Shown: in pieces, positions 52,725 through 63,538 of the stretch
How the letters are laid out: every line of letters starts with the position of its first letter
Position numbering within the stretch: position 1 is the stretch's first letter
Source: Firmicutes bacterium UBA4882
GTDB taxonomy: Bacteria; Bacillota; UBA4882
DNA: 64,000 nt
Direction: 5' to 3'
NCBI GenBank assembly: GCA_002399265.1
Contig: DHDG01000039.1
Coordinates: 24,443-88,442, forward strand
Notes under the pieces: model-generated
Databases searched by the model: none
What the model was told of the DNA's origin: nothing
What the model saw: only the letters and a program-made list of their open reading frames with translations
Translations under genes and position numbers: made by a program

Positions 52725-53462
52725 TTACGGGAACAGCACTCCCAAGACGCCAGCGGCAACGGCTAATACGATCGCGATAATGCTCCAGACACGAGCGTCT
52801 TTTTGCGCTTTTTCGGCATCTGCCTTGGCAGTTTCCAATTCGGAATTCAGCTGCGCTATTTCAGCGTCGTGTTTTTCATCCGCCGCTGCGGAATCCTCTG
52901 TAAGTGCGGCCACAGAATTCTCAAGAGCGGAAAGATCCGTTTCCATGCCTGTCAATTTTTGTTCTGCTTCGGTAACCCTGTTTTTGAGGGCGATGATTTC
53001 CTGCAAGGATTTGGCCATTTCATCCCGCACCTGACCGGTCTCTGTTTTCCAGGCTGCCATATCAGCACCCATCGCAGTGCGATCACGCTCGTATTGTGCG
53101 AGCGCTTCTTCCAGATTTTTTGTGCGCAAAGAAAGAGCTACTAGTTCTTGCCGAAATTCACCAGTTAGCCGGCGCATCAGATCAGCGTCTTCCTGATTCA
53201 TGCTAATGGAACCCGCCACTGAGTCACCGAGCAGTCTTGAGACAACCACGGCCAACGTGAAACGATCGACCGGTTGGTTCCCCCTGAAAGTATTGTCAGC
53301 GTATAATCCTAAGTACCCTTCTGAAACAAGCTTTTTCACGGCCTGGTACGCCCAATGGTTTGACTGGACATCCGCAATCTGCGGATCAGCCGCTGACGCG
53401 ACAGCAGCTGTCGAAACTGCCAGGGTGAGTGCCAGTATGAGAGCGATCGACAAACGTTTCAT
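52725..53462 (-). CDS. Exported SLH-domain protein with coiled coil and C-terminal membrane segment
   Basis: 245 residues from ATG at 53462 (GGAGGT six bases upstream). Signal peptide (KRLSIALILALTLAVSTAAVASA), one SLH domain at about 28-75 (NHWAYQAVKKLVSEGYLGLYADNTFRGNQPVDRFTLAVVVSRLL), a coiled coil at about 90-215 and a hydrophobic end (WSIIAIVLAVAAGVLGVLF). In Negativicutes, SLH plus coiled coil proteins tether the outer membrane to peptidoglycan; here the final element is a single helix rather than a barrel. Confidence 0.85.
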   Translation of the reverse strand: MKRLSIALILALTLAVSTAAVASAADPQIADVQSNHWAYQAVKKLVSEGYLGLYADNTFRGNQPVDRFTLAVVVSRLLGDSVAGSISMNQEDADLMRRLTGEFRQELVALSLRTKNLEEALAQYERDRTAMGADMAAWKTETGQVRDEMAKSLQEIIALKNRVTEAEQKLTGMETDLSALENSVAALTEDSAAADEKHDAEIAQLNSELETAKADAEKAQKDARVWSIIAIVLAVAAGVLGVLFP

Positions 53463-53547
53463 GCCCGTACCTCCTGCCTTTTTATTCAATCTTATTTGGC
53501 ATGCCGCCACTGACTGCTATGGCGCAATCAGCTTATGGCGCAACCTA

Positions 53548-55530
53548 CTATTGATCCTTATTCTCGCTGACTGCGGTGACTGGCACAGGTTTTCCAGACG
53601 GATCCAGCAAGCGCAGAACGGCACTCTGCATGGCCAGCGGACCGTTACCGCCGGACTTTCTCCTGACCCAAACCGTGGCAAAATTCTCAAACTGTTTGCC
53701 TGTCGCTGTGGAACGGGTAGCTTCCAGCAACACCGCGTTCCCTTCCATGACAGGCTCTCTCAGCCAAGATAAAACTTTGCCGTCTTGCACCATAAACCCG
53801 CCTCTTTGAACAGCCAGCAGTTCTGTATCCGAATCAAAAGTTACCCGCAGCGCGAGCTGGGACGCTTCTGGCAGATTGACCAGGTCAATATCCACTTGGT
53901 ACCATCCTGGCCGTTCCGTGACCGGTGCAGAAACGCTCCTTATCTGACGAGGTAAATCAGGCCATTGAATCGCATTGGACCCAGAAATTACCTTGTTTTC
54001 ATTACATCCCGTCAAGATCTTGAACCCGGTAGAACCTACCCCACCCGAAGAAACAACGGACCAGCGTACCAACACTTCAGTGCCGGGGGCAAGTTTGCCA
54101 ATATAGCGGCGTGACGACTCTCCAGGGGCCAGTTCAATGCCGTTACCCGGAGCCAGCTCAGCCCAGGTATCAGTTGCAACATCTCCGCCATCATTGGAGA
54201 CAATCGCCTGCACTGCCACAGGATACGGTTCATATCGTCCCGTGACTGATTTAACCATAGGCGGGTCCAAGACCGTCAATCCCAGTTTGGGAGGGGCAAT
54301 CAGCTTGATTTTGCGTTCGACGATGACCGGGTCACTTTCAAAGGCGTGACCGCGAACATTAATGGTTGCTGTCCCGGAGCCTACCGCTGTGAAAGTCCAA
54401 GCGGCTTGACGCGTTTCGCCCGGCTTTAGTGACCCAATATCTACTTTAATGGGGTTCAAAAGCCGCAATGAATTGGGAACGTCAATAGTCAGTGATACGT
54501 CACGTGCTACACCTTCACCGCGGTTTTCCAGATAGGCTAATACAATGTACTGCTCGGTAGTTCCCGACTGAACAGACGCCGGCGCGGTGACACCCAGTGT
54601 CAACTCGCCCTTAGAAATGGTGACGCCACCCAGGCCATAATATGTTACCCGTGACAGAGCGGCTCCGGGAGGTAAATCCGTTGCATCCCACATTAGAGCT
54701 ACGGCACTATCATATTCAAATTCACCAACTCTGGTAAAGTCTCTGCCCGCAATCAAGACGGGGTTCCATGGCTGATCCGCAAAGGTGCCCCAGTTGGAAA
54801 AGAAAAGACGATCAGGGGTGGTCAGCTCACCGCCGGCAAGTGTCCCCTGGGCGATGACTTTGGGCTCTTCCAGAGAATCAAAAGCCTGCCAGTATGACTG
54901 GATAGTTGAGCCCTGCGCGCCATAATCCGTAAGGATCTGTTTCTCGCCCATACGGAACGGAGCACCGTCATTTTCCCCAAGCATGGCGTCAATGCAAACC
55001 CGCAAACCGACTGAATGGTAGACTTGTCCTCTGTTCACCATGGTATACGCAATTCTGGCGGTATCCGGCAACCCGGTAGTTGGCCCGTCAACAATCGAGA
55101 TGTATTGCGTTACTTCCAGATCACCATAGCGCCACGCCGTGACAATTGCCCCGTCGCGCACTTCCGGTTTTTGAATCATCAGGCCGGTGGCCAACCCCTC
55201 GCCGGCACGCTTTGATACCGGACCGCCAAACGCGAACAATAAGCCGTTCATATTAATCGTGGTATAAGAGGTCCAGGGAAGAGGGCGGCCATAAATCAAA
55301 GGCTGGTTATCGTCGTCATCACGTTCAGGATCTCCGCCTGTTACATCAACCGCAAAACGGCCGCGCCCATCCGCGGTATTATTGACAAAAACCTTGATAT
55401 ATTCGTTTTCAATTGTCACCAAGGACTGGTCTTCCGCAGAAACCAGCGCACCCAATAAAAAGGCGACCGCAATTACGGCTGTCCAAAGCAGGGTAAATGA
55501 AGTATACTTCTTCGCGTGTCTCATTCTCAT
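53548..55530 (-). CDS. Large exported protein with adhesion-type beta domains
   Basis: 660 residues from ATG at 55530, overlapping the tonB stop (ATGA); AAAGGAG site upstream. Signal peptide at about 8-32. Residues 35-300 have no recognised family. Two CARDB-like repeats follow (YLENRGEGVARDVSLTIDVPNSL...; AIVSNDGGDVATDTWAELAP...). The last ~120 residues read like a cohesin-type jelly roll (LRVTFDSDTELLAVQRGGFMVQDGKVLSW...). Fourth gene of the exbB-exbD-tonB operon. It may be a TonB-linked surface protein; no beta-barrel pattern was seen. Confidence 0.65.
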   Translation of the reverse strand: MRMRHAKKYTSFTLLWTAVIAVAFLLGALVSAEDQSLVTIENEYIKVFVNNTADGRGRFAVDVTGGDPERDDDDNQPLIYGRPLPWTSYTTINMNGLLFAFGGPVSKRAGEGLATGLMIQKPEVRDGAIVTAWRYGDLEVTQYISIVDGPTTGLPDTARIAYTMVNRGQVYHSVGLRVCIDAMLGENDGAPFRMGEKQILTDYGAQGSTIQSYWQAFDSLEEPKVIAQGTLAGGELTTPDRLFFSNWGTFADQPWNPVLIAGRDFTRVGEFEYDSAVALMWDATDLPPGAALSRVTYYGLGGVTISKGELTLGVTAPASVQSGTTEQYIVLAYLENRGEGVARDVSLTIDVPNSLRLLNPIKVDIGSLKPGETRQAAWTFTAVGSGTATINVRGHAFESDPVIVERKIKLIAPPKLGLTVLDPPMVKSVTGRYEPYPVAVQAIVSNDGGDVATDTWAELAPGNGIELAPGESSRRYIGKLAPGTEVLVRWSVVSSGGVGSTGFKILTGCNENKVISGSNAIQWPDLPRQIRSVSAPVTERPGWYQVDIDLVNLPEASQLALRVTFDSDTELLAVQRGGFMVQDGKVLSWLREPVMEGNAVLLEATRSTATGKQFENFATVWVRRKSGGNGPLAMQSAVLRLLDPSGKPVPVTAVSENKDQ

Positions 55531-56270
55531 GGCTGCGCTTCGCTCCTTTCCCACTGCTCGCTGCCCTGAAAAACAACTTTGACTTCGCCGCTGCGGAAAA
55601 TGAGGGCGATCTTTATTTTCACAGGGAATGCCGGACGCGTATATTGCCATGCCTCTTTCAGAGCACGCAGTGAATAGGAATCCAGCCTTTGATCACCGGA
55701 AGCTGATAGCAGTACCACCTGAATCTCACCTTCCGGAGTCAACCTGACCTCTGTCAATACTTCTCCTTCTGAGCCTTCGTTCTGAGCATTTTTAGGATAA
55801 GTCACCGGTTGACTGAGAACAAAGCCTTCCCCACTGCCGAGTCCCAGTCCCTTGTTTCCGCCTTGCGATGCACCGTTATTGCCGGCGCCCGATCCAGGCG
55901 AGCCAGGCGATGAATCAGACGGCACCGGCGGCACTGTGGAGCTATCTTGGGGCAATGTTTTGATCGGTTCATTAGTCTTGGGCTGCTGGGCGGTTTTTAT
56001 TGGCGGGGATTCCTTTGGAGGTGGTTCTTTTTGCTGCGGCCGTTGTTGCTGTTCTTGAGCAGCTTCATTGACATTAATCTGCACAGCAGCAGTTTGCTCG
56101 GCGCGGCCGTCAGAAATCGTTGGACCCAGTTCGACAAAGCCGACCTCCAAAACTTCCATGCCGTTGCCTGCGGAAAGTCCTCCGCCAGGTACTGACGCCA
56201 ACAGCAATAAGACTACATGCAGGATCAGTGATATGGTCCAGGAAATACCTTTACGCCAACCTGCGCTCAT
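55527..56270 (-). CDS. tonB: TonB energy-transducing protein
   Basis: 247 residues from ATG at 56270. N-terminal membrane helix (ISWTISLILHVVLLLLAS) has the S-x3-H pair (S14/H18) that couples to ExbB/ExbD. A Pro/Gln/Lys-rich periplasmic spacer follows, then a C-terminal TonB domain (PVTYPKNAQNEGSEGEVLTEVRLTPEGEIQVVLLSASGDQRLDSYSLRALKEAWQYTRPAFPV). Transmits proton-motive force to outer-membrane receptors, so an outer membrane is implied. Confidence 0.9.
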   Translation of the reverse strand: MSAGWRKGISWTISLILHVVLLLLASVPGGGLSAGNGMEVLEVGFVELGPTISDGRAEQTAAVQINVNEAAQEQQQRPQQKEPPPKESPPIKTAQQPKTNEPIKTLPQDSSTVPPVPSDSSPGSPGSGAGNNGASQGGNKGLGLGSGEGFVLSQPVTYPKNAQNEGSEGEVLTEVRLTPEGEIQVVLLSASGDQRLDSYSLRALKEAWQYTRPAFPVKIKIALIFRSGEVKVVFQGSEQWERSEAQP

Positions 56271-56698
56271 CAATCAATCACCCCGTCATCGGAGGGACCT
56301 TGATCCACGCGGCGTACACCCAGCGCAGGTCTTTCTGCTCCTCCCTCCCTAATCAGGTCCAGAGCGGCCACCAGGTCTTCGTATGCCACTTTGCGATCCG
56401 GATACAAGACTACTTGCATCTGCGGGTTATCGATCAATGATTGCGTAACCCGCGCGGAGACTTCCGCAGCAGGAATCCGCAGACCTTCGATGAAATATTG
56501 CCCCTCGGTATCAAGCGCCACAACCAATTGCTCAATCTCAGCGACCGGGGCAGTGCTTGAGTCTGGAAGAGAAACCGGAATGGAAGCTGCTCCATTATCA
56601 AAAGTACCATAGATCACGAAAAAGAAGACCAGCATTACCATTACATCGATCAGAGGTACAATGTCAACCCTGGCTTTACGCTTCCAGTATCGAGCCAT
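56270..56698 (-). CDS. exbD: ExbD/TolR biopolymer transport protein
   Basis: 142 residues. KRKARVDIVPLIDVMVMLVFFFVIYGTF is the family signature, with the essential membrane Asp in PLIDV. The periplasmic part contains QVVLYPDRKVAYEDLVAALDLIREGG. Overlaps exbB by 23 bases and abuts tonB (TGATG). Confidence 0.93.
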   Translation of the reverse strand: MARYWKRKARVDIVPLIDVMVMLVFFFVIYGTFDNGAASIPVSLPDSSTAPVAEIEQLVVALDTEGQYFIEGLRIPAAEVSARVTQSLIDNPQMQVVLYPDRKVAYEDLVAALDLIREGGAERPALGVRRVDQGPSDDGVID

Positions 56699-57314
56699 GG
56701 TTACCCCTCCGATCTTTTAACATTGCCGAGAAATCAATTGTCTCACGTTCCAGCATCTCGGCGACGGATTCAGCGCGATGCACAAAATAGTTCATGGCCA
56801 CCAGTGTAGGAATCGCAATAATTAATCCTGATGCAGTAGTAATCAGCGCTTCAGCAATACCCAAGCCAACCGATTCCATCCTGGCCATCGCCGAGGCTGC
56901 GCCAAGCAAGCGGAAAGTATTGAGAATGCCAGTAACAGTACCCAACAGTCCCAGAAGGGGCGCTGCCGTTACGATTGTGTCCAGAATGGAGAGCCCCGAA
57001 AATAACTTTTTTCTTTCCAGACTGGCGGCCGCTTGCATTTCAAGCTCAGCATTTTCAGGATTTGCCGCTGCCAGGCCATTTGATAAAACCCGCATTACTG
57101 GACCGTCCGAATCGTTAAACAGTAGAACCGCTTCATTGGTAGCACCGGCGGCAATCAGCTTCCGGGCTGCTCTGAGACGATCCGATAATCCATTTTCCGT
57201 TTTGCGCAGCCGGACAAAAAAGATGATCCTTTCTACTATCACCGCCAGAGCCGTGACAGAACACAGCAACAGAGGATACATAACGGGCCCGCCTTTGGAA
57301 ATTATTGTGAACAT
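56676..57314 (-). CDS. exbB: ExbB/TolQ/MotA-type proton channel protein
   Basis: 212 residues; AAGGAGG upstream of ATG. Three membrane helices, with the conserved LLGLLGTVTGILNTFRLLG and ALITTASGLIIAIPTLVAMNYFV segments. Works with ExbD and TonB, whose genes follow in the same operon. Confidence 0.93.
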   Translation of the reverse strand: MFTIISKGGPVMYPLLLCSVTALAVIVERIIFFVRLRKTENGLSDRLRAARKLIAAGATNEAVLLFNDSDGPVMRVLSNGLAAANPENAELEMQAAASLERKKLFSGLSILDTIVTAAPLLGLLGTVTGILNTFRLLGAASAMARMESVGLGIAEALITTASGLIIAIPTLVAMNYFVHRAESVAEMLERETIDFSAMLKDRRGNHGSILEA

Positions 57315-57481
57315 AGAAATTCCTCCTTACTGTTTTAGGGTCTTTTCACTGGCGCACACATCTAAAAAGCAATCCATTTCCTGAATCCTTTTCACAAACG
57401 CACTTCTTTTTATTTCTTTTCCAGGGACTCCTATTCCTGCCCAGAAAATATTTAAGAAGATATGCAAAAACTGGAAACACC

Positions 57482-57514
57482 AAAAAGGCTATCCGATGCT
57501 GAATAGCCTTTTTG
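57482..57514 (-). terminator. Terminator after deoC (bidirectional)
   Basis: AAAAAGGCTAT and ATAGCCTTTTT flank a 9-base loop; works on either strand. The upstream part of the 57315-57559 gap, before exbB, shows no convincing promoter. Confidence 0.85.
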
Positions 57515-57559
57515 CACACATGCCTGGACGCGCTGCAGTGTGCAGCGCCATGTCCGAAA

Positions 57560-58243
57560 CTAATATGAACTCTGCCCAGCCGATCCAGTGACGACCGCGA
57601 CACCGGCACTCAGACCGAGACGACTGGCACCGGCTTCCACCATTCGCAACGCCGTTTCGCGATCTCTGATTCCGCCGGAGGCCTTCACGCCAATCTCTGA
57701 ACCCACCATGGCCCGCATCAGCTTCACATCTTCAACGGTGGCACCACCGCGACTGAACCCAGTTGATGTCTTGACGAAATTGGCACCAGCTTCCACTGCG
57801 ATTTTGCAGGCGGTTTTCTTCTCTTCATCAGTTAATAATGCGGTTTCAATAATCACCTTAACCAAACGTCCGCCGGACGCATCCACAACGGCGGCGATAT
57901 CGCGGTGCACTTCCTGATAAAGCCCAGATTTCAGTGCGCCAATTCGTATCACCATATCAAGCTCATCGGCTCCCATGGCAGCTGCATCTCTAGCTTCGGC
58001 GGCTTTGGCAAAAGCAGACGTAGCCCCCAGGGGAAATCCAATAACAGTACAGACTTTGACCGGCGATCCAGCCAGTTCCTGCTTAGCCAGCGGTACAAAG
58101 ACCGGATTCACGCAAACCGAACAGAACTGATATTCCCGTGCTTCCTGACAGAGCTTCCGGATGTCTGCAGGCGTAGCCTCCGGTTTTAAAAGAGTATGAT
58201 CAATTATGCCAGCCAGTTCTTTGTCAAAATAACTATTTGCCAT
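57560..58243 (-). CDS. deoC: Deoxyribose-phosphate aldolase
   Basis: 227 residues from ATG at 58243 behind a strong AGGAGG site. Cleaves 2-deoxyribose-5-phosphate to glyceraldehyde-3-phosphate and acetaldehyde. [27 protein letters not shown] [36 protein letters not shown] (Schiff-base Lys) and [14 protein letters not shown] are all present. Its frame is continuous with the upstream membrane protein, with no stop between them. Confidence 0.93.
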   Translation of the reverse strand: MANSYFDKELAGIIDHTLLKPEATPADIRKLCQEAREYQFCSVCVNPVFVPLAKQELAGSPVKVCTVIGFPLGATSAFAKAAEARDAAAMGADELDMVIRIGALKSGLYQEVHRDIAAVVDASGGRLVKVIIETALLTDEEKKTACKIAVEAGANFVKTSTGFSRGGATVEDVKLMRAMVGSEIGVKASGGIRDRETALRMVEAGASRLGLSAGVAVVTGSAGQSSY

Positions 58244-58849
58244 TGGCAGTTCCTCCTTTTTGCATCGCTGCATAATATTCAGTGCCAGTTGTACAGCAGG
58301 TCCGACACCTGCAATGCCAATAATTGACCCGATTCCTACCGGACCCCCCAGGATATATCCCAGCACGGCTGCAAAGACGTCCAATAGTATCCGCACTAAC
58401 CCAGGCTTAATTTTCAATTTTTCGCTGATCCCGACCATAGCGAGTTCAATGGGACCCTCGCCGAGATTACCGCTGATATAGATTGCTGAGCCAAAGCCGA
58501 TCGCAAAAACCGCAATCACGATAAAAAGGATTTGCAGATGAATGATACCGCCAACCTCAGGTAATATTCCCAGCAGACAGTCCAGTATCAGGCCTACCAA
58601 AAAAAAGTTGGCCAGTGTGGCAAGCCCCGGCTTTCTCTTCAGAATCAGCAAACAAAAGACAATCAACAGAAGACCAACAATTTGAGAGGCTCTCCCGGGA
58701 GTAATCCCTGCCGCCTTAGACAGTCCCAGAGTCAGGATTGTCCAAGGATCAACTCCCAATTCCGCCCTGACATATAACGCGATGCCAAATCCAATTAGAG
58801 CAATACCGACTAAAACGGTTAGCCCGCGCCAAAAGCAATTTTTTAGCAG
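58244..58849 (-). CDS. YczE/YyaS-like membrane protein, in-frame with deoC
   Basis: About 202 residues before the deoC start. Five membrane segments ([82 protein letters not shown]) and the [20 protein letters not shown] loop are typical of the YczE/YitT-like DUF. The frame has no stop before deoC, so translation would give a 429-residue fusion unless the protein is cut or the ribosomes reinitiate. No ATG/GTG/TTG start fits; a CTG at 58849, 9 bases after AAAGGAG, is the best candidate. Function unknown. Confidence 0.7.
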
Positions 58850-58865
58850 TTGAGGAGACTCCTTT

Positions 58866-60167
58866 CTAACGGGCAATATCTTTGCGATAGACCATGCCGT
58901 CGAAATGAACGTGTGCGAGGCCTTGATACGCCAAGTCAGCCGCCTGCGCCACGCCAGCGTCGGATTGCGCCACCACATTCAGAACTCTTCCGCCAGCGGT
59001 TACCAGACCATCAGGACTGTCGGCCGTGCCAGCGTGAAAGATCTGACACCCCAATGCTTCCGCTTCCGACAGGCCTGTGATAATTTTACCGCTTCGATAC
59101 TTTCCCGGATAACCTTGGGACGCCGCAACCACACATACAGATGATCTATTTTCCCATTGCAGCGCTTTTCCTGCAAGCTTTTTCATGACAGCCGCCCATA
59201 AAATTTCCGCCAGATCCGTCTGCAGCAGAGGCAGCAAGGCTTGTGTTTCTGGATCACCAAAACGAGCATTAAATTCGACAACTTTAGGTCCATCTCCTGT
59301 CAGCATTAACCCGGCATAGAGCAGACCTGTGAACGGCCGTCCCATTTCCGCCAAGGTTTTCAGAACTGGATCAATAATTGAGTTCTTCACCAACTCTGCC
59401 AAATTGTCCGGCGCATCAGCAACTGGGGCAAACGCGCCCATCCCTCCGGTATTGGCACCGGTATTCCCTTCGCCAATTGCTTTATGATCACGTGCCGGAA
59501 TCATGATTACCGAATCAGTGCCACTGCAGACTGCAAAAACAGAAGCTTCTTTGCCTGCCATAAACTCTTCAATTAAGACACAGTTATCCCCGGAAGATTG
59601 TGCCTTGGACGATTGCAGCCCGCCAGGATGCTCTTCGCAACATTGTGGCAAGAATTCGCAGATGGTCTCCTCAGCTTCGCTTAGGCTATGACAGATCCGC
59701 ACCCCTTTTCCGGCAGCCAAGTTGTTCATCTTAAGCACTACAGGAAAATTGGCCGAAGAAAGGGAGCGCAAACCCGTTTTTCTATCGTGAACCTCCTGAT
59801 AAGTGGCAGTCGGCACTTTCGCCTTGCGCATTACCTGCTTGGCGAAGACTTTACTGGTCTCGATTTCAGCGGCGGCTGCGGATGGACCAAAGGCAGGAAT
59901 ACCAGCTCTGGTGAGCATGTCAGACAGACCGGCCGCCAAATATATTTCCGGACCGATTACAACTAAATCGGGCCGTGCATTGACAGCCCAATCATAGATC
60001 GCGCCGGCACTCAAGTCACCAGGCCGAACATTTTCGGCGTATCTGGCTGTCCCGGGATTGCCCGGTGCGCAATATAGCTTTTTTACCAATGGACTGCGGG
60101 ATAACTTCCAACAGAGAGCATCCTCTCTGGCTCCGCTTCCGACAATTAGAATTTTCATTGTGCTCAT
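58866..60167 (-). CDS. purD: Phosphoribosylamine-glycine ligase
   Basis: 433 residues; AGGAGGT upstream of [20 protein letters not shown] (N domain; most PurD have GGREHA here), ATP-grasp region with [56 protein letters not shown], and a C-terminal GRVLNVVAQ. Second step of purine synthesis. Downstream of purH. Confidence 0.96.
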   Translation of the reverse strand: MSTMKILIVGSGAREDALCWKLSRSPLVKKLYCAPGNPGTARYAENVRPGDLSAGAIYDWAVNARPDLVVIGPEIYLAAGLSDMLTRAGIPAFGPSAAAAEIETSKVFAKQVMRKAKVPTATYQEVHDRKTGLRSLSSANFPVVLKMNNLAAGKGVRICHSLSEAEETICEFLPQCCEEHPGGLQSSKAQSSGDNCVLIEEFMAGKEASVFAVCSGTDSVIMIPARDHKAIGEGNTGANTGGMGAFAPVADAPDNLAELVKNSIIDPVLKTLAEMGRPFTGLLYAGLMLTGDGPKVVEFNARFGDPETQALLPLLQTDLAEILWAAVMKKLAGKALQWENRSSVCVVAASQGYPGKYRSGKIITGLSEAEALGCQIFHAGTADSPDGLVTAGGRVLNVVAQSDAGVAQAADLAYQGLAHVHFDGMVYRKDIAR

Positions 60168-60236
60168 GCTATGCTACCTCCTGCTGATGGGCAATCATGC
60201 TGCCCGGTAATATCACGCCCGTCTCTCCAGTAATCT

Positions 60237-61880
<1,644 letters not shown>

Positions 61881-61905
61881 GTGATGTCCCTCCTAATCCA
61901 TCTCC

Positions 61906-62511
61906 CTAATCCAAGATGCGCACTTTACGGCCTTCAATTTGCAGCCGTCCTTGCGCAAACAGACTGACTGCCAAAGGAAACAGTCGGTGTTCGACCTGCA
62001 GCACCCGGGCAGCCAGATTATCCTCGTCATCATCTGGAAGAACCGGAACCGCCTCCTGCAAAATAACCGGACCGCTGTCGATTCCGCCATCCACAAAGTG
62101 CACAGTACACCCGCTAATCTTGGCACCGTAGCGCAGTACATCCCGATGCGGATGGGCACCGGGAAACGCAGGCAGCAAAGCAGGATGAATGTTCATGATT
62201 TTTCCCTGATAGCGCTCCAGAAAATGTCCTCTCAACAAATACATAAAACCCGCCGTCAAGACCAGATCCGGATTGTAAGGCGCGATCAGTTCCGCCATGG
62301 CATCACCATATAAGTCCGGATTGGAATCCGGCTTTCTGGATATTATCGCGACCGGAATATTGTTTTCTTTGGCATACAATAGGCCCGGAACTTCTGGAGC
62401 ACTACTAACAACGGCCACGATGCTGCCGTCGATTTGCCCCGCTGCAATGGCGTCGATAATCGCTTTCAGGTTGCTGCCTCTGCCTGATATCAAGACTACT
62501 ATGCGAATCAA
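61906..62511 (-). CDS. purN: Phosphoribosylglycinamide formyltransferase
   Basis: 201 residues. LISGRGSNLKAIIDAI, ISRKP, NIHPALLPAFPGAHPHRDVLRYG with the catalytic Asn and His, TVHFVDGGIDSGPVI with the catalytic Asp region. Folate-dependent third step of the pathway. Confidence 0.96.
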   Translation of the reverse strand: MIRIVVLISGRGSNLKAIIDAIAAGQIDGSIVAVVSSAPEVPGLLYAKENNIPVAIISRKPDSNPDLYGDAMAELIAPYNPDLVLTAGFMYLLRGHFLERYQGKIMNIHPALLPAFPGAHPHRDVLRYGAKISGCTVHFVDGGIDSGPVILQEAVPVLPDDDEDNLAARVLQVEHRLFPLAVSLFAQGRLQIEGRKVRILD

Positions 62512-62515
62512 ACAA

Positions 62516-63538
62516 TCACTTCCTATAGGTCACTCCCGGAAGATCGGTAATCTCACCGACTACCCAGGCGTTGATTCCCGCTTCTGCCAGGAATGAGACC
62601 GCCTTCACGGCCTGTTTCTCCGGCACAACAGCGACCATTCCCAGACCCATATTAAATGTGCGGAACATTTCCGCCTCGTCTACGCCAGCGGTATTAGCCA
62701 AAAATCCGAAAATTGGGGGTACTGGCCAAGAGGACAAATTAAAGACCGCCCCGTTACCCTCCGGCAGAATTCTGGGCACATTTTCGGTTAGGCCGCCGCC
62801 GGTAATATGAGCCAATCCGCGAACCTCCACCTCTTTGATCAGACCCAAAACAGGTTTGACATAAATCTGAGTCGGCGTAAGCAGTACTTCTCCCAGAGGT
62901 TTACGGAAACCAGCGACATAGTCCTCATAGGACAGCCGATGGTCTTTCATGATCTTGCGTACCAATGAAAAGCCATTACTATGTACACCGGTGGAAGCCA
63001 TACCGATTATGGCGTCCCCTTTTTGGATAGAACGGCCGTCAATGATCTGATCATGTTCCACCACGCCGACAGAAAAGCCAGCAATGTCGCATGAGCCAGC
63101 CTCCATATGACCGGGGTGTTCGGCAGTCTCTCCGCCAATCAGCGAACAGCCTGCCTGACGGCAACCTTCCGCCACGCCCGCGATCACGGCCGCCCCAACA
63201 TTGACGTCCAGTTTGCCGGTCACGAAATAGTCCAGAAAGAAGAGCGGTTCCGCTCCCACCACCACCAAGTCATTGACACACATTGCTACCGCGTCTATAC
63301 CAATCGTATCATGCTTATCCATAAACTGGGATATCATTACTTTAGTGCCGGCACCGTCTGTTGAGGAAACCAGCACCGGGCGCCGATAACCGCCAGGTAG
63401 GTCACACAAAGCTCCAAAGCCGCCAATGCTGGAGAGTACTTCTGGCCTGCGGGTTGAGGCGGTGTAAGGCGCGATTCTGCGCACAAATTCATTTCCGGCA
63501 TCAATGTTGACACCTGAATCCCGGTAAGTTAAAGACAT
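62516..63538 (-). CDS. purM: Phosphoribosylformylglycinamidine cyclo-ligase
   Basis: 340 residues; GGAGGAGC upstream of ATG. DSGVNIDAGNEFVRRIAPY, STDGAGTKVMIS, DAVAMCVNDLVVVGAEPLFFLDYF, LIGGETAEHPG and HITGGGLTENVPRIL are the AIR synthetase motifs. Overlaps the purF end by 10 bases. Confidence 0.96.
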   Translation of the reverse strand: MSLTYRDSGVNIDAGNEFVRRIAPYTASTRRPEVLSSIGGFGALCDLPGGYRRPVLVSSTDGAGTKVMISQFMDKHDTIGIDAVAMCVNDLVVVGAEPLFFLDYFVTGKLDVNVGAAVIAGVAEGCRQAGCSLIGGETAEHPGHMEAGSCDIAGFSVGVVEHDQIIDGRSIQKGDAIIGMASTGVHSNGFSLVRKIMKDHRLSYEDYVAGFRKPLGEVLLTPTQIYVKPVLGLIKEVEVRGLAHITGGGLTENVPRILPEGNGAVFNLSSWPVPPIFGFLANTAGVDEAEMFRTFNMGLGMVAVVPEKQAVKAVSFLAEAGINAWVVGEITDLPGVTYRK

